Of a stretch of DNA of 64,000 nucleotides, positions 51,160 through 59,869 are shown piece by piece. The translations under genes and the position numbers were made by a program. Under the pieces are notes generated by a model. That model ran no database searches. It was given only the letters and a program-made list of their open reading frames with translations, and was not told the DNA's origin. The first letter of the stretch is position 1. Every line of letters starts with the position of its first letter. The DNA is taken from the NCBI GenBank assembly GCA_016287975.1, contig JAEEXV010000075.1, positions 7,680-71,679 of the forward strand, in the 5' to 3' direction. This stretch comes from Lentisphaeria bacterium (GTDB lineage Bacteria > Verrucomicrobiota > Lentisphaeria > Oligosphaerales > Oligosphaeraceae).

Positions 51160-52323
51160 ATGATTGCGTTGGTTGGCGGCACGGTGAAGACGATGGCGGG
51201 GCCCGACATTGTGGACGGGCAGGTGCTGGTGGACGGCGGCAAGGTGGTCGCGGTGGGGAAGCGCGTGCGGATCCCGAAGGATGCGGAGCGGCTGGACTGC
51301 CGCGGCTGCCTGGTGACGCCGGGGCTGATCGACGCTCACACGCATGTCGGGATGCAGGAGAACAGCCTCCGCTGGGAGGGCCTCGACCTCAACGAGAACA
51401 CCACCAAGGGGGTGACGCCTGACATGCGCGCGATCGACGCCGCCGACCCGCGCGACGAGGAACTGGGTGCCGCGCTCGCGGCGGGGGTGACGGCCGTGTG
51501 CATCACGCCAGGCTCCCGCAATGTGGTCGGTGGCGCCGCCTGCGCCATCAAGCTCCACGGGAAGTGCATCGACGACATGGTGATCAAGGAGCCGGTGGCG
51601 ATCAAGGCGGCCTTTGGCGAGAACCCCAAGGGCCACGGCCAGGAGGGCCATTCGCCCAAGACCCGCATGTGCGTCGCCGCGATGCTGCGCAATCTCCTCG
51701 CCAAGGCGCGCGAATACGCGCGCCAGTTGGACGAGGCGGCGAAGGACTCTTCCAAGACCCCGCCCGCCTTCGACGCCGAATTGCAGGCGATGCTTCCGGT
51801 CGTCCGCGGCGAAATCCCGCTGAAGGTGCACGCGCACCGCGACTACGACATCCTGACCGCCCTGCGGATCGCCCGCGAATACGGAATCCGCCTGACCCTG
51901 GAACACTGCACCGAGGGGCATCTGATCGCGGACAAACTGAAGGAGGCGGGTTTCCCCGTGCAGGTGGGCCCCTCCTTCGGCCACAAGAGCAAGCCCGAAC
52001 TCCGCGAGAAGAGTTTCGCGACGCCGGGCATCCTCCAGCGGGCGGGGCTCCAGGTCAGCATCATCACCGATTCCCCCGTCGTGCCGCTGCGCTACCTGCC
52101 GCTATGCGCGGGCCTCGCCGTCCGCGCAGGAATGGACGAAGCGGAAGCCTGGAAGGCCGTCACCATCAACCCCGCCAGGGTGCTCGGCATCGACAAGCGC
52201 GTCGGCTCCATCGAGCGCGGCAAGGACGCCGACATCGCAGTTTTCGACGCCGACCCACTCTGCTCCATCCAGGCCCGCGCCAAATATGTGCTGGTCGACG
52301 GCGAGGTCGTCGTGCGGCAGTAG
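51160..52323 (+). CDS. Metal-dependent amidohydrolase (imidazolonepropionase/dihydroorotase-like)
   Basis: A 387-residue cytoplasmic amidohydrolase. An N-terminal beta segment ([20 protein letters not shown]) leads to the metal motif H60-T-H62 in [29 protein letters not shown] and [17 protein letters not shown] supply further metal-ligand His, and [11 protein letters not shown] the late catalytic Asp. The C-terminal [19 protein letters not shown] is diagnostic. Start ATG 51160 has a good SD (GAGGAGG, 7 nt). It may hydrolyse a cyclic amide or dipeptide; substrate unknown. It ends just upstream of a minisatellite. Confidence 0.9.
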   Translation: MIALVGGTVKTMAGPDIVDGQVLVDGGKVVAVGKRVRIPKDAERLDCRGCLVTPGLIDAHTHVGMQENSLRWEGLDLNENTTKGVTPDMRAIDAADPRDEELGAALAAGVTAVCITPGSRNVVGGAACAIKLHGKCIDDMVIKEPVAIKAAFGENPKGHGQEGHSPKTRMCVAAMLRNLLAKAREYARQLDEAAKDSSKTPPAFDAELQAMLPVVRGEIPLKVHAHRDYDILTALRIAREYGIRLTLEHCTEGHLIADKLKEAGFPVQVGPSFGHKSKPELREKSFATPGILQRAGLQVSIITDSPVVPLRYLPLCAGLAVRAGMDEAEAWKAVTINPARVLGIDKRVGSIERGKDADIAVFDADPLCSIQARAKYVLVDGEVVVRQ

Positions 52324-52376
52324 GCGGGAAAGGCAGGGATACAAGGGATTCAAGGGATTGCGCTGGTGAAGCCCCA

Positions 52377-52555
52377 TCCCTCTGGTCCCCTTGGGTCCCT
52401 TGGGTCCCTTGGGTCCCTTTGGGCCCTTTGGCCCCTTTGGCCCCTTTGGCCCCTTTGGTCCCTTGGGTCCCTCTGGTCCCTCTGGTCCCTCTGGTCCCTC
52501 TGGTCCCTCTGGTCCCTCTGGTCCCTTTGGTCCCTCTGGTCCCTTTGGTCCCTTG
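52377..52555. repeat. 9-bp minisatellite, about 20 copies
   Basis: Tandem units of consensus TCCCTCTGG with variants TCCCTTGGG, TCCCTTTGG and CCCCTTTGG, arranged in blocks of like variants. The 9-bp period keeps all frames open, so it would encode Gly-Pro-Leu/Phe/Ser repeats on plus and Gly-Thr-Lys/Arg repeats on minus if translated, but it lies between two complete genes. The stretch 52324-52376 has no other feature. Confidence 0.95.
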
Positions 52556-52560
52556 AATCG

Positions 52561-54324
52561 CTATAATTCCGCGATGAGAGCGGGCTTGGCGCCGTGGAAG
52601 GCCACGGCGATGCGGTGGAGTGCGACGGTGCCCTCGGGGGCGAGGCACCACTCCGTCTGGACTGCGTGGGCGGCGGCGTAGCGCTCCAGTTGCCCGCGCG
52701 CATCGGCGAGGATCTGGCGTTTGAGCGCGGCGGTCACCTTCGTCTTTTGGGGAATGTACTTGACCTCGATGATGGCGGCGTGGCGGATATCGGGGAAGAT
52801 GGCGAGGCGCGGCGCAAGCGCGAGGTCGGCGAAGCCGTCACCCGCCTGGTGTTCGGTGCGGGCCATGAAGGCGGTGCCACCAGCGAGGAAGGCGGCGAGG
52901 GCGGCCTGGACGGCTTTCTCGCCGTCGAGCAGGTCGCGCGCGGTGACCGCCTCCTGCACCGCCTGGGCGGCGAGTTCGACGGCGGGGCGCCAGTCGCCAG
53001 TGCGCGCGAACCGCCCCAGCAGGGTGGCGATCTCCTCGGTCTGCGGACTGACGCGGCAGATGTCCCGATAGCCGTCGCGGATCATCCCGGCAATGGTATC
53101 GCGGATGATCTGGTTGGGAACGGCGAGGCGCAGCCCCTCGAAACTGAGGCCGCCGTAGGTGACAAGGCCGTAGTAGTAGAGGAGGGAGAGGAAGTTTCCA
53201 GGCTCATGGAGGTCGCGGGCCTGGAAGGTCTCCTTGAGGGAAGGGGTCAGGACGGCGCCGTCGACGGCGAGGCGCTCGAGCGCGCGGAACTCGCCGTTGA
53301 GTTTGTTCTCAGTGGTGACGAGGTAGCGCAGTTTCGTATAGTCTGTGCGGGCGTTCTGGTCGAGCATTTCATCTGGCAGTTCCCCGTTGGCGACACAGTG
53401 CTTCAGGAAGCCGAGGAAGAGGATGGGGTTGCAGATGGTTTCGGCCTTCTTGGCAAAGCGGTAGTTGTCGTACCACTGGAGAAGGACGCGGAAGGTTTCT
53501 TCGCGGTCGGGGAGGAAGCGCCCGTCGGCGGCGAAGTGGTCGAGGCAGGCGCGGATGTCGTCGTGGGTGAAGCCGCAGATGGTGGCGAGGCGGGGGTCGA
53601 GGGAGATGTTGTCGGCGATATTGAAGCCGCTGGTGACGTCGTCGAGAGTGACCGGGGAGACGCCTGTGAGGAAGATGCGGTCGACTGCGGGCGAGGTGCC
53701 GCCAGTGGCGGACTTGAGCTGCGCGAAGAAGCCCTTGAAGAATCCCTTCCCGTGGCAGAGGGCGTTGTAGAACTGTTCCCCGTTCTCGGCAAGGACGCTG
53801 TTGGTGAAGTTGTCGTATTCGTCGATGAAGATGTAGATCTTATGGGTGGCAGTGCGTAGGCCATCCGTCAGGACGGTGAATCGTGCGGCGAAAGTGGAAT
53901 GGGCCGTCAAGTCCTGGAAATAGTCGGGGAGCCATTTGGCATATTGCCGACAGAAGTCGTCGAGGCGGAGCAGGCAGTACTCCTCGAAGTTGCACTGGAG
54001 TTCCTCGACGGTGGCCCCGCCCACTCGGGAGAAATCGAAATGGAGAACCAGGTATTGCCCGCGCTCCTTGGTCGGGCAATCATGGATGGCGGTGCCGCCG
54101 AAGAGTTCGTCGAAGCGTTCGGCGAAGTTCACGTCGTAATAGCATTCAAGTATGGAAAGGAGCAGGCTTTTGCCGAAGCGGCGCGGCCGCAGGAATAACT
54201 GGTAGCGCAACTCTTCCAGCACTGGAATGAGACGGGTGCGGTCGACGAAATAGCCGTTGCTTTCGCGCAGTTTTGGGAAACTGCTGATGCCGTATGGGAT
54301 GGTGTGCGATGTATTCATGGTCAT
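52561..54324 (-). CDS. AAA-ATPase-like protein with C-terminal PD-(D/E)XK nuclease-like domain
   Basis: A 587-residue protein of the AAA-ATPase_like (PF09820-type) / PD-(D/E)XK (PF08011-type) family. IPYGISSFPKLRESNGYFVD is the typical start, FLRPRRFGKSLLLSILECYY a modified Walker A, and IYIFIDEYDNFTNSVL a Walker B with IDEYD. The last ~110 residues carry a nuclease-like core: GDGFADLALAP and HAAIIEVKYIPQK (D and E-x-K). Start chosen at ATG 54324; one further upstream lacks any SD. These genes are often multicopy in anaerobes, with unproven roles in defence or mobile-element biology. It lies alone on its strand beside the minisatellite. Confidence 0.88.
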   Translation of the reverse strand: MTMNTSHTIPYGISSFPKLRESNGYFVDRTRLIPVLEELRYQLFLRPRRFGKSLLLSILECYYDVNFAERFDELFGGTAIHDCPTKERGQYLVLHFDFSRVGGATVEELQCNFEEYCLLRLDDFCRQYAKWLPDYFQDLTAHSTFAARFTVLTDGLRTATHKIYIFIDEYDNFTNSVLAENGEQFYNALCHGKGFFKGFFAQLKSATGGTSPAVDRIFLTGVSPVTLDDVTSGFNIADNISLDPRLATICGFTHDDIRACLDHFAADGRFLPDREETFRVLLQWYDNYRFAKKAETICNPILFLGFLKHCVANGELPDEMLDQNARTDYTKLRYLVTTENKLNGEFRALERLAVDGAVLTPSLKETFQARDLHEPGNFLSLLYYYGLVTYGGLSFEGLRLAVPNQIIRDTIAGMIRDGYRDICRVSPQTEEIATLLGRFARTGDWRPAVELAAQAVQEAVTARDLLDGEKAVQAALAAFLAGGTAFMARTEHQAGDGFADLALAPRLAIFPDIRHAAIIEVKYIPQKTKVTAALKRQILADARGQLERYAAAHAVQTEWCLAPEGTVALHRIAVAFHGAKPALIAEL

Positions 54325-54610
54325 GGGTTCTTCGGTGGTTGCGGCGATGTCCATACTGTAGCATCTGATTGTCGGATTGCGGAGGCAAGCAGGAGCTCCT
54401 CAAGATATATGTGGCGGCCCTTGGCGAAGTGGCTCAGGTCATGGGAACCTCCTTTCGCGGACGCGCTGTTCCCCATGCGGGGCGACCATCGTGGGGAACC
54501 GAACATTCGCGGGAAATATGCCACCCTCGGCGGTGGCGGCTTTGGCATTCCTGCATTATTTTACCAACAGCGTCCATTTCTGGCGCAGGTTGTTCTGCAA
54601 AGAGGTAGGC

Positions 54611-55639
54611 ATGAAGCACAAGGTGATTTTGATTGGCTGCGGGTCGATGGCCAAGCAGCATGCGTCGCGGCTGGAGGCCGTGCGGGACAGGGTCGAGATT
54701 TCGGCGGTGGTGGACATTGAGCGGGAGCGGGCGCAGGCGGTCTCGGATCTGCTGCCGGAGCATCCGCCGGTCTTCACCGACTACCACGATGCGCTTTCGC
54801 TGGGCGAGGCGGCGCTGCAGGTCGTGCCGCATCATCTGCACGCCGCCGTCACGATCGACTGCCTGGACGCGGGGCTGCACGTGCTGGCGGAGAAGCCGCT
54901 GGCGAACTCGGAGGCGGAGTGCCTGGCGATGATAGAGGCGGCGCGGCGGAACCGCCGCACGCTGATGGTCGCCTACTGCATGCGCTTCCACCCGCTGGTC
55001 CGCGAGATGCGTCGGCTGATCCATGAGGAGGCTTTCGGCAAATGCTTCCAGCTCTCGATCTGGACGGAGCAGTTGACGCTGGCGCGCTCGCCGTGGTTCT
55101 CGAAGCGCGAGACGCTCGGCGGGGGGCAGTTGTTCAGCCATGGCTGCCACTACATCGACCTGATGCTCTGGATGATGGGGCGGCCCGTCTGCGGAGCCCA
55201 CTTCGGAACCAACTTGTGCACGCCGTGGATGGACCGCGAGGGCACCAGCAATGTCTGCCTCCAGTTCGAGAGCGGGGCGCTTGGCTACCACTTCGGGACT
55301 TGGGGCGCGCGCGGCACGCGCATGGGCTACGACTTCCAGGCCCACTGCGAGCAGGGGCTGCTGGAAATCGCGCTCCGTGAAGGGAAACTCACCTTCCGCT
55401 GCAATGACCCCGAGCACGTCCCCGGCCGGACCCTCACCTCCGTGGAGACCGTGCTCATGGAGGCCGAGGCCGCCAAGCCCACCGCCCTCGAAATGGCCCA
55501 TTTCATCGACTGCATCGAGACTGGCGCGACGCCAGAGACCACCCCCGAAGAGAGCCTCGCGGGACTCAAGGTCATTTGGAAACTCTACGAGGCGGAGGAA
55601 CGGAATGCCCTCGCGGATCTGCGCGGCATGGGATTCTGA
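54611..55639 (+). CDS. Gfo/Idh/MocA-family oxidoreductase
   Basis: A 342-residue NAD(P)-dependent dehydrogenase. The Rossmann start KVILIGCGSMAKQHASRL is followed by the family's VLAEKPLANSEAECLAMIEA with the catalytic EKP lysine, then the C-terminal alpha/beta domain (RFHPLVREMRRLI, GGGQLFSHGCHYIDLMLWMM). H-x-x-x-D in GCHYIDL matches the usual active-site His/Asp. Start ATG 54611 has AGAGGTAG upstream. Such enzymes oxidise sugars, inositols or amino-sugar derivatives; substrate unknown. The next gene starts 18 nt after it. Confidence 0.92.
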   Translation: MKHKVILIGCGSMAKQHASRLEAVRDRVEISAVVDIERERAQAVSDLLPEHPPVFTDYHDALSLGEAALQVVPHHLHAAVTIDCLDAGLHVLAEKPLANSEAECLAMIEAARRNRRTLMVAYCMRFHPLVREMRRLIHEEAFGKCFQLSIWTEQLTLARSPWFSKRETLGGGQLFSHGCHYIDLMLWMMGRPVCGAHFGTNLCTPWMDREGTSNVCLQFESGALGYHFGTWGARGTRMGYDFQAHCEQGLLEIALREGKLTFRCNDPEHVPGRTLTSVETVLMEAEAAKPTALEMAHFIDCIETGATPETTPEESLAGLKVIWKLYEAEERNALADLRGMGF

Positions 55640-55657
55640 ACGAGAGGAGCAAGGGAT

Positions 55658-56986
55658 ATGCGTGGATTCTTCAGCGTGTGGGCGCTGCTGGCGGCACTGG
55701 CGGCGGCGGCGGAGTTCGACTTCGGGGCGTATGTCTCGCGGAACTGGGCGGTGTGGAAGACGCATCCCCCCGTCATGAAGGTGAATGAAAAGGAAAAGCC
55801 TGCGACGCGCGCCAAGAAACTGGCGATCCATCGCGGCTACGTCAAGAAATACGCGCCGCACTGGCTGAAGGAGTATGCGGCGATCGACGCGGCCTTCGGC
55901 CTGGCGCCGGGGACGGCGGAGCAGTTGCTCTTCTACGGATACACGCTGCCTGAGAAGGGCCATGAGTGCACCAGCTGGGTCGTAATGCCAAATTTGACTG
56001 GCGGCAAGTGGATGATGGTCCACAAGAACCGCGATTCCTCCGCCACGGGCATCGCGCTGAACCGCCTCGCGGTTCCAGGCAAGCACGCGTGGACGGGACT
56101 GGGGACCTTCGGCTACATCAACCCGACGATGGGCGTCAATGAATGCGGGCTGGCCGTCCTCATGAACAGCGGCGACAACAACGGCGAGCGCAATCTGGCG
56201 GGCCTCGGCACCCCCGAGATCGCGCGCGTCCTGCTGGAGGAATGCGCGGACGCCGCGGCGGCGGCGAAACTCCTGCAGAAGATGATCGCGGACGGCGCGT
56301 ATTCGCACTGGGACAGCGGGTCGATCTGGTTCATCGGCGACGGGAAACAGGCGTTTGTGGCGGAGAACTCCGCGAAGCATTTCGCGATCCACGAGGTCCC
56401 AGGCGGCTTCGCGATCCGCGCGAATGCCTGGCATTATCCAGAGATGGTGCCCTACAGCCAGAACACGCACAAGGGGCTGATGAGCAACCATCACCGCGAG
56501 TTCGCGGTGCGCAAGTTGCTGCTGAAGAAAGGGCAGGTGGTCACGCAGCCGCTGGTGGCGCAGGCGTCGCGTCTGCGCGAGATCTGGGAGAAGATCTATC
56601 CGCTGTGCGGAAAGCGCACCTGCGCCGCCGCGACCTTCGCCATCCATTGCCGCCACCCCCGCGAACTGACGACGGCGTGGATGGCATTCGGACCGCCAGC
56701 GCACACCGTCTTTCTGCCAGTGCCTCTCACCGTCACCGAATTCCCTCTCCCCCTCATGGACGGCACCTTCGCGACGGGGGCATTCCGGCGCAAGGCCGCC
56801 GACATGATGGCCGATGACGCGCCATTTGTCGCGCTTGACGCGAAACTCCGCGCGAACCACGAGGCCGCCCTCCTGGAGGCCGAGGCGCTGCTGGACGCGG
56901 GCAAGCGCGCGGAAGCGCTCGCCGTCCTCGACGCCGCATTCCGCAAAAACTGGCGGCTGGTCGAGGCGAGTTCCGCGCTGAAGTAA
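55658..56986 (+). CDS. Secreted C45-type Ntn hydrolase (acyl-transferase/peptidase-like)
   Basis: A 442-residue exported protein. Signal peptide MRGFFSVWALLAALAAAAEF. The C45/AAT-like Ntn core begins at the likely nucleophile Cys104 in GHECTSWVVMPNLTGGKWMM, followed by the conserved KNRD (MMVHKNRDSS) and VNECGLAVLMNSGDNN, NGERNLAG. In the family the chain is cleaved before Cys and the free N-terminus is the base; here ~85 residues precede it after the signal. Possible roles are amide or acyl-homoserine hydrolysis, or bile-salt-hydrolase-like activity. It is co-transcribed with the Gfo/Idh gene and followed by a long perfect hairpin. Confidence 0.8.
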   Translation: MRGFFSVWALLAALAAAAEFDFGAYVSRNWAVWKTHPPVMKVNEKEKPATRAKKLAIHRGYVKKYAPHWLKEYAAIDAAFGLAPGTAEQLLFYGYTLPEKGHECTSWVVMPNLTGGKWMMVHKNRDSSATGIALNRLAVPGKHAWTGLGTFGYINPTMGVNECGLAVLMNSGDNNGERNLAGLGTPEIARVLLEECADAAAAAKLLQKMIADGAYSHWDSGSIWFIGDGKQAFVAENSAKHFAIHEVPGGFAIRANAWHYPEMVPYSQNTHKGLMSNHHREFAVRKLLLKKGQVVTQPLVAQASRLREIWEKIYPLCGKRTCAAATFAIHCRHPRELTTAWMAFGPPAHTVFLPVPLTVTEFPLPLMDGTFATGAFRRKAADMMADDAPFVALDAKLRANHEAALLEAEALLDAGKRAEALAVLDAAFRKNWRLVEASSALK

Positions 56987-57005
56987 GGCGGATGGCTCCC
57001 GAAAC

Positions 57006-57043
57006 GGGCGCGGATTCCACAGGATTTTCGAGAATCCGCGCCC
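57006..57043 (+). terminator. 12-bp perfect hairpin after the Ntn hydrolase gene
   Basis: GGGCGCGGATTC (57006-57017) and GAATCCGCGCCC (57032-57043) pair perfectly around a 14-nt loop, 20 nt after the stop. No T-tract follows directly, so it may be a Rho-type or RNA-stabilising hairpin. Confidence 0.55.
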
Positions 57044-57055
57044 AGATATGGCAAG

Positions 57056-57084
57056 TTCGCTGATTCGCCACGCTTTTTTATAAC
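57056..57084 (+). promoter_or_regulatory. Putative promoter of the 170-residue hypothetical gene
   Basis: -35 TTCGCT (57056-57061), 17-bp spacer, -10 TATAAC (57079-57084), leaving a leader of about 135 nt. A weaker alternative -10 TAGAAT lies near 57123. Confidence 0.35.
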
Positions 57085-57221
57085 AGTGGGTGGCGTGGGT
57101 GGAAGGTTATGCCGAGGCGGGGTAGAATAGGCGCGCCGCCCGGATGGCGAGAGGCGTCTTTCGGCGCGGCGTGTGTCCAGAACCGCAGAGCGATCTGCAA
57201 AGCAGAGGAAGGTTTTGCCTT

Positions 57222-57734
57222 ATGCCGAGAAAGAAGAAGGAGTGCCCCGCGACGGATGCCGCGTCCGAGGGGCGTGCGGTGTTCACGATTTGCGCGAAGT
57301 CGAATGGAATGATAGTGAATACAGGGGATGACTTGCCGCCTGGGGAGCGCCCGACGGGCATGAGCGTCCCCGAGAAGACGCTGCTGTGCCACCTGATGAA
57401 GCCCGCGCCTGCGCTGCCGTATCCGCTGGTGCCGTTGAAGATGTTCGAGGGGCCGGATGCGCTGGAGTATCAGATCCCCGAGGCGGAACGCGCGAAGGTG
57501 CTGGAGGAGGTCTATCCGTTCATCGGCTGTCCGAAGATGGACGACACCCTCTTCGACCTGCACGAGCAGAAGCGGTTCACGGTGCGGGACTACCGCCTCA
57601 TTCGGGAGTGCGGGCGTAACTTTATCGTGAGCCCTTACTACCCGCATTCTGGCGGGATGGTGGTCGACTGGATGGACGAGGGGGCGGAGACCGCCGCCAT
57701 GCGATACGAAAAACTCCAGCCGAAGGAGAAATGA
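57222..57734 (+). CDS. Hypothetical cytoplasmic protein
   Basis: A 170-residue protein (MPRKKKECPATDAASEG) with a good SD-like AGAGGAAGG upstream. No signal peptide or membrane segment. Blocks such as PTGMSVPEKTLLCHLMKPAP, YPLVPLKMFEGPDALEYQIP and KRFTVRDYRLIRECGRNFIV look globular, and YYPHSGGMVVDWMDEG is distinctive. I do not recognise the family. It has its own promoter-like sequence and ends in a double-hairpin region shared with a convergent gene. Confidence 0.65.
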   Translation: MPRKKKECPATDAASEGRAVFTICAKSNGMIVNTGDDLPPGERPTGMSVPEKTLLCHLMKPAPALPYPLVPLKMFEGPDALEYQIPEAERAKVLEEVYPFIGCPKMDDTLFDLHEQKRFTVRDYRLIRECGRNFIVSPYYPHSGGMVVDWMDEGAETAAMRYEKLQPKEK

Positions 57735-57785
57735 TTCCGAACGCGGGATGGGAGCAAGCCCCCGAACGGGCGCCATAAACGCAAA

Positions 57786-57854
57786 CGCCGCCTTCCCCGA
57801 TGACGGGGAGGCGGCGCAGGGAGGAAAGCGCCCTCGGCGGTCACGCCGAGGGCG
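57786..57854. terminator. Double-hairpin terminator between convergent genes
   Basis: Hairpin 1, CGCCGCCTTCCCCG / CGGGGAGGCGGCG (57786-57816, one bulge), and hairpin 2, GCCCTCGGCG-GTCA-CGCCGAGGGC (57830-57853, extended by a C-G pair). Read on the minus strand, hairpin 1 is followed by a T-rich stretch; both should stop transcription from either side. Confidence 0.65.
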
Positions 57855-57875
57855 TCTGGATGCGTCAGGGGCGCT

Positions 57876-58847
57876 TCAGAAAGCGGTGAAGTGGATGGTC
57901 AGCCTCTTGGTGCCGCACGTGAAGACCACGCTGGTCTTGCCAGGGCGCAGGGCCTTCATTTCGATCTCCGCCTTGAAACGGCGGCGCATGCGTTTGCCGT
58001 CGCGGTCATGTTCGAGTTCGACGCGGCAGATGCGGGCGTCATAACTGGCCACGCGCCAGAGCAGGTTGCGGTTCGGATCCTCGCCCAGGTCGAGGTCGAT
58101 GTCCTTGCCGACGGGCACGGAGACCGCGAAATGCTCGTTGTTGCCCAGGGATTCCAGGGCGAAGAACTGGTCATCCGCAAGCGGCTTGTACTGGTGGTGG
58201 CCAGCATGGCCATGCGTCGGCGGGGCGACCACGGCACCAGGCGGCGGCGGGGCGACCACGGTGCCAGGCGCGGCAGGCGGCGCGGCGATGGTGCCAGGGG
58301 CGGCGGACGGGACGCCTGCGACGAGGTTGGAGACCTCGGCGTCGACATCGCGGAACATCGCCCGCGAACCCGCCTCGGCGGTCAGGCGGATGCGGATGTA
58401 GGCGGCGGAGGCATTGATCGGGAAGTGCCGTTTGACCTCCTGCTCGTAGTTCGACAACTGGACGAGCTGGCGGTCGGCGGCGACGAGTGTCTTGCCCGTC
58501 TGGTCGAAGGCCTCGTACCCGATGGCGGCCGTGCCGACGCCGCGCAGATGCACTTCAAGTTTGAGGGTGCGCCCTGGAAGCGGATGCAGATTGGTGACGA
58601 CGGACTGCGAGCGGTTGGGGGCCGCGATGAGTTCAAGGCAGAAGTCCTTGCGGTCGGAGGTCGGATGGATGCGGGAGTTGCCGCCGTCGGGCGTCAAGGT
58701 CCAGCCTGGAGCGGGGGAGTAGCCGACGGGAGAGCCTCGGAAGTCGCCGTTGATGCGCAGGTCGATGTCATTGTCCGCGATGGCGCGGATGGCGAGGCAC
58801 ATTGTCAAAGTGAGGGACAATGCCAGCAGGAAATTCCGTGTCTTCAT
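57876..58847 (-). CDS. Secreted two-domain protein with possible chagasin-like C-terminus
   Basis: A 323-residue exported protein. Signal peptide MKTRNFLLALSLTLTMCLAI. Residues ~25-180 are a CBM-like jelly-roll (INGDFRGSPVGYSPAPGWTL, GRTLKLEVHLRGVGTAAIGY). A Pro/Ala linker (PGTIAAPPAAPGTVVAPPPP) and a His-rich hinge (HGHAGHHQYK) follow. The last ~90 residues (VGKDIDLDLGEDPNRNLLWR, FKAEIEMKALRPGKTSVVFT) resemble the layout of chagasin/I42 peptidase inhibitors, but the NPTTG signature is not intact, so this is tentative. A TATATT -10-like box lies upstream on the minus strand (58924-58919). Confidence 0.7.
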   Translation of the reverse strand: MKTRNFLLALSLTLTMCLAIRAIADNDIDLRINGDFRGSPVGYSPAPGWTLTPDGGNSRIHPTSDRKDFCLELIAAPNRSQSVVTNLHPLPGRTLKLEVHLRGVGTAAIGYEAFDQTGKTLVAADRQLVQLSNYEQEVKRHFPINASAAYIRIRLTAEAGSRAMFRDVDAEVSNLVAGVPSAAPGTIAAPPAAPGTVVAPPPPGAVVAPPTHGHAGHHQYKPLADDQFFALESLGNNEHFAVSVPVGKDIDLDLGEDPNRNLLWRVASYDARICRVELEHDRDGKRMRRRFKAEIEMKALRPGKTSVVFTCGTKRLTIHFTAF

Positions 58848-58973
58848 GGTCAGGTGGAGTTTTGGAGGTTGATGAACAAGGACGCCAGCGTCTTCGCCGA
58901 CTTTTCAGAACGTTGATTAATATAGAGGCGAAATCCAGATGCGTGGACTGCCTCCCATTTCTGATGCACTCCG

Positions 58974-59825
58974 CTATTTCCGTTCGCGCGCCTTGCAATG
59001 GAAGTCAAGGAGCGCCGAGACATCGTCGAAGCCGTGCGGGTGGTGCCCCCAGGCGCCCCTGCGGACGACCTTCCAGAGGACGCCGCCTGCGGCGCGGAGG
59101 TTCTTCTCCACGACGTCGAAGTTCGTCGCGTGGTTGACGACCAGGTCGTCCTGCCCGATGGCGGCGAAGACGGGAATCTTCGCGTCCGCGATGGGCTTGA
59201 GGTTGTTGACGGGGTTGAGAGGAGAGCTCTTGAGTTGCTCGACGGACAGCCCGAAACAGCGGGCGATCTGCTGGTTGCGGCGGCTGGCCTGCGGCCCCGA
59301 GACGGGGGACGGATCGGGGTCGGCGGCGTCGCAGACGGGCGCGTCGAGGTAGATGGCGCAGACCTGGGCGGGGTTTTCCTCTGCGTAGCGCAGCGCGAGG
59401 AAGCCGCCCCAGCTCATGCCGATGAGGTTCGCCTTGGGGGAAAGACCCATGCCGACCAGTTTGTCCTGGAAGCGGCGCATGATGGCGACGCCCTCGGGGC
59501 TGGCGCGGTACTTGAAGACATCGATGTGCACGTGGTAGAAGCCGTGCTCCAGGAGCGCCACGGTGCCGACGCGCGGCACGAAGGCCGTCGCCCACTGGGT
59601 GCACCAGCTCCAGCGGTGGTCGGCGGCGGGCTGCGGCGGCTCCACAATCCAGGCCTTGCAGCCCTCGAAGGTGAAGTGGTGGCGGGTGAAGCCGTACCAG
59701 GTGTCGGTGCGCCAGTCGGCGGGGAAGACGACGCGCGCCGCGGGGGACGGCGGAGCGGCGAGGACGGCGGTGGCGAGGAACAATGTCGCCGCGGCGGTAA
59801 AAAACAGGGGAAGGCGTTTTTTCAT
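58974..59825 (-). CDS. Exported alpha/beta hydrolase (paralogue 1)
   Basis: A 283-residue alpha/beta-hydrolase with signal peptide MKKRLPLFFTAAATLFLATA. The nucleophile is S138 in LIGMSWGGFLALRY, with a likely acid in AAIGQDDLVV and His in GAWGHHPHGF. The conserved stretch EGCKAWIVEPPQPAADHRWS and LLEHGFYHVHIDVF is almost identical to the paralogue at 61097-61864. It is an acetyl-xylan-esterase or peptidase-like enzyme acting outside the cytoplasm; substrate unknown. It lies 44 nt after the HD-domain gene on the same strand. Confidence 0.87.
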   Translation of the reverse strand: MKKRLPLFFTAAATLFLATAVLAAPPSPAARVVFPADWRTDTWYGFTRHHFTFEGCKAWIVEPPQPAADHRWSWCTQWATAFVPRVGTVALLEHGFYHVHIDVFKYRASPEGVAIMRRFQDKLVGMGLSPKANLIGMSWGGFLALRYAEENPAQVCAIYLDAPVCDAADPDPSPVSGPQASRRNQQIARCFGLSVEQLKSSPLNPVNNLKPIADAKIPVFAAIGQDDLVVNHATNFDVVEKNLRAAGGVLWKVVRRGAWGHHPHGFDDVSALLDFHCKARERK

Positions 59826-59869
59826 AATCGCAGGGAATGGGAAGGACGCTGGCGGGGGATATTGCTGGC

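Noticed and set aside
52377..52555. Collagen-like Gly-Pro-x protein
   Set aside because: The frame is open only because the 9-bp period is a multiple of three; there is no sensible start, SD or flanking domain.
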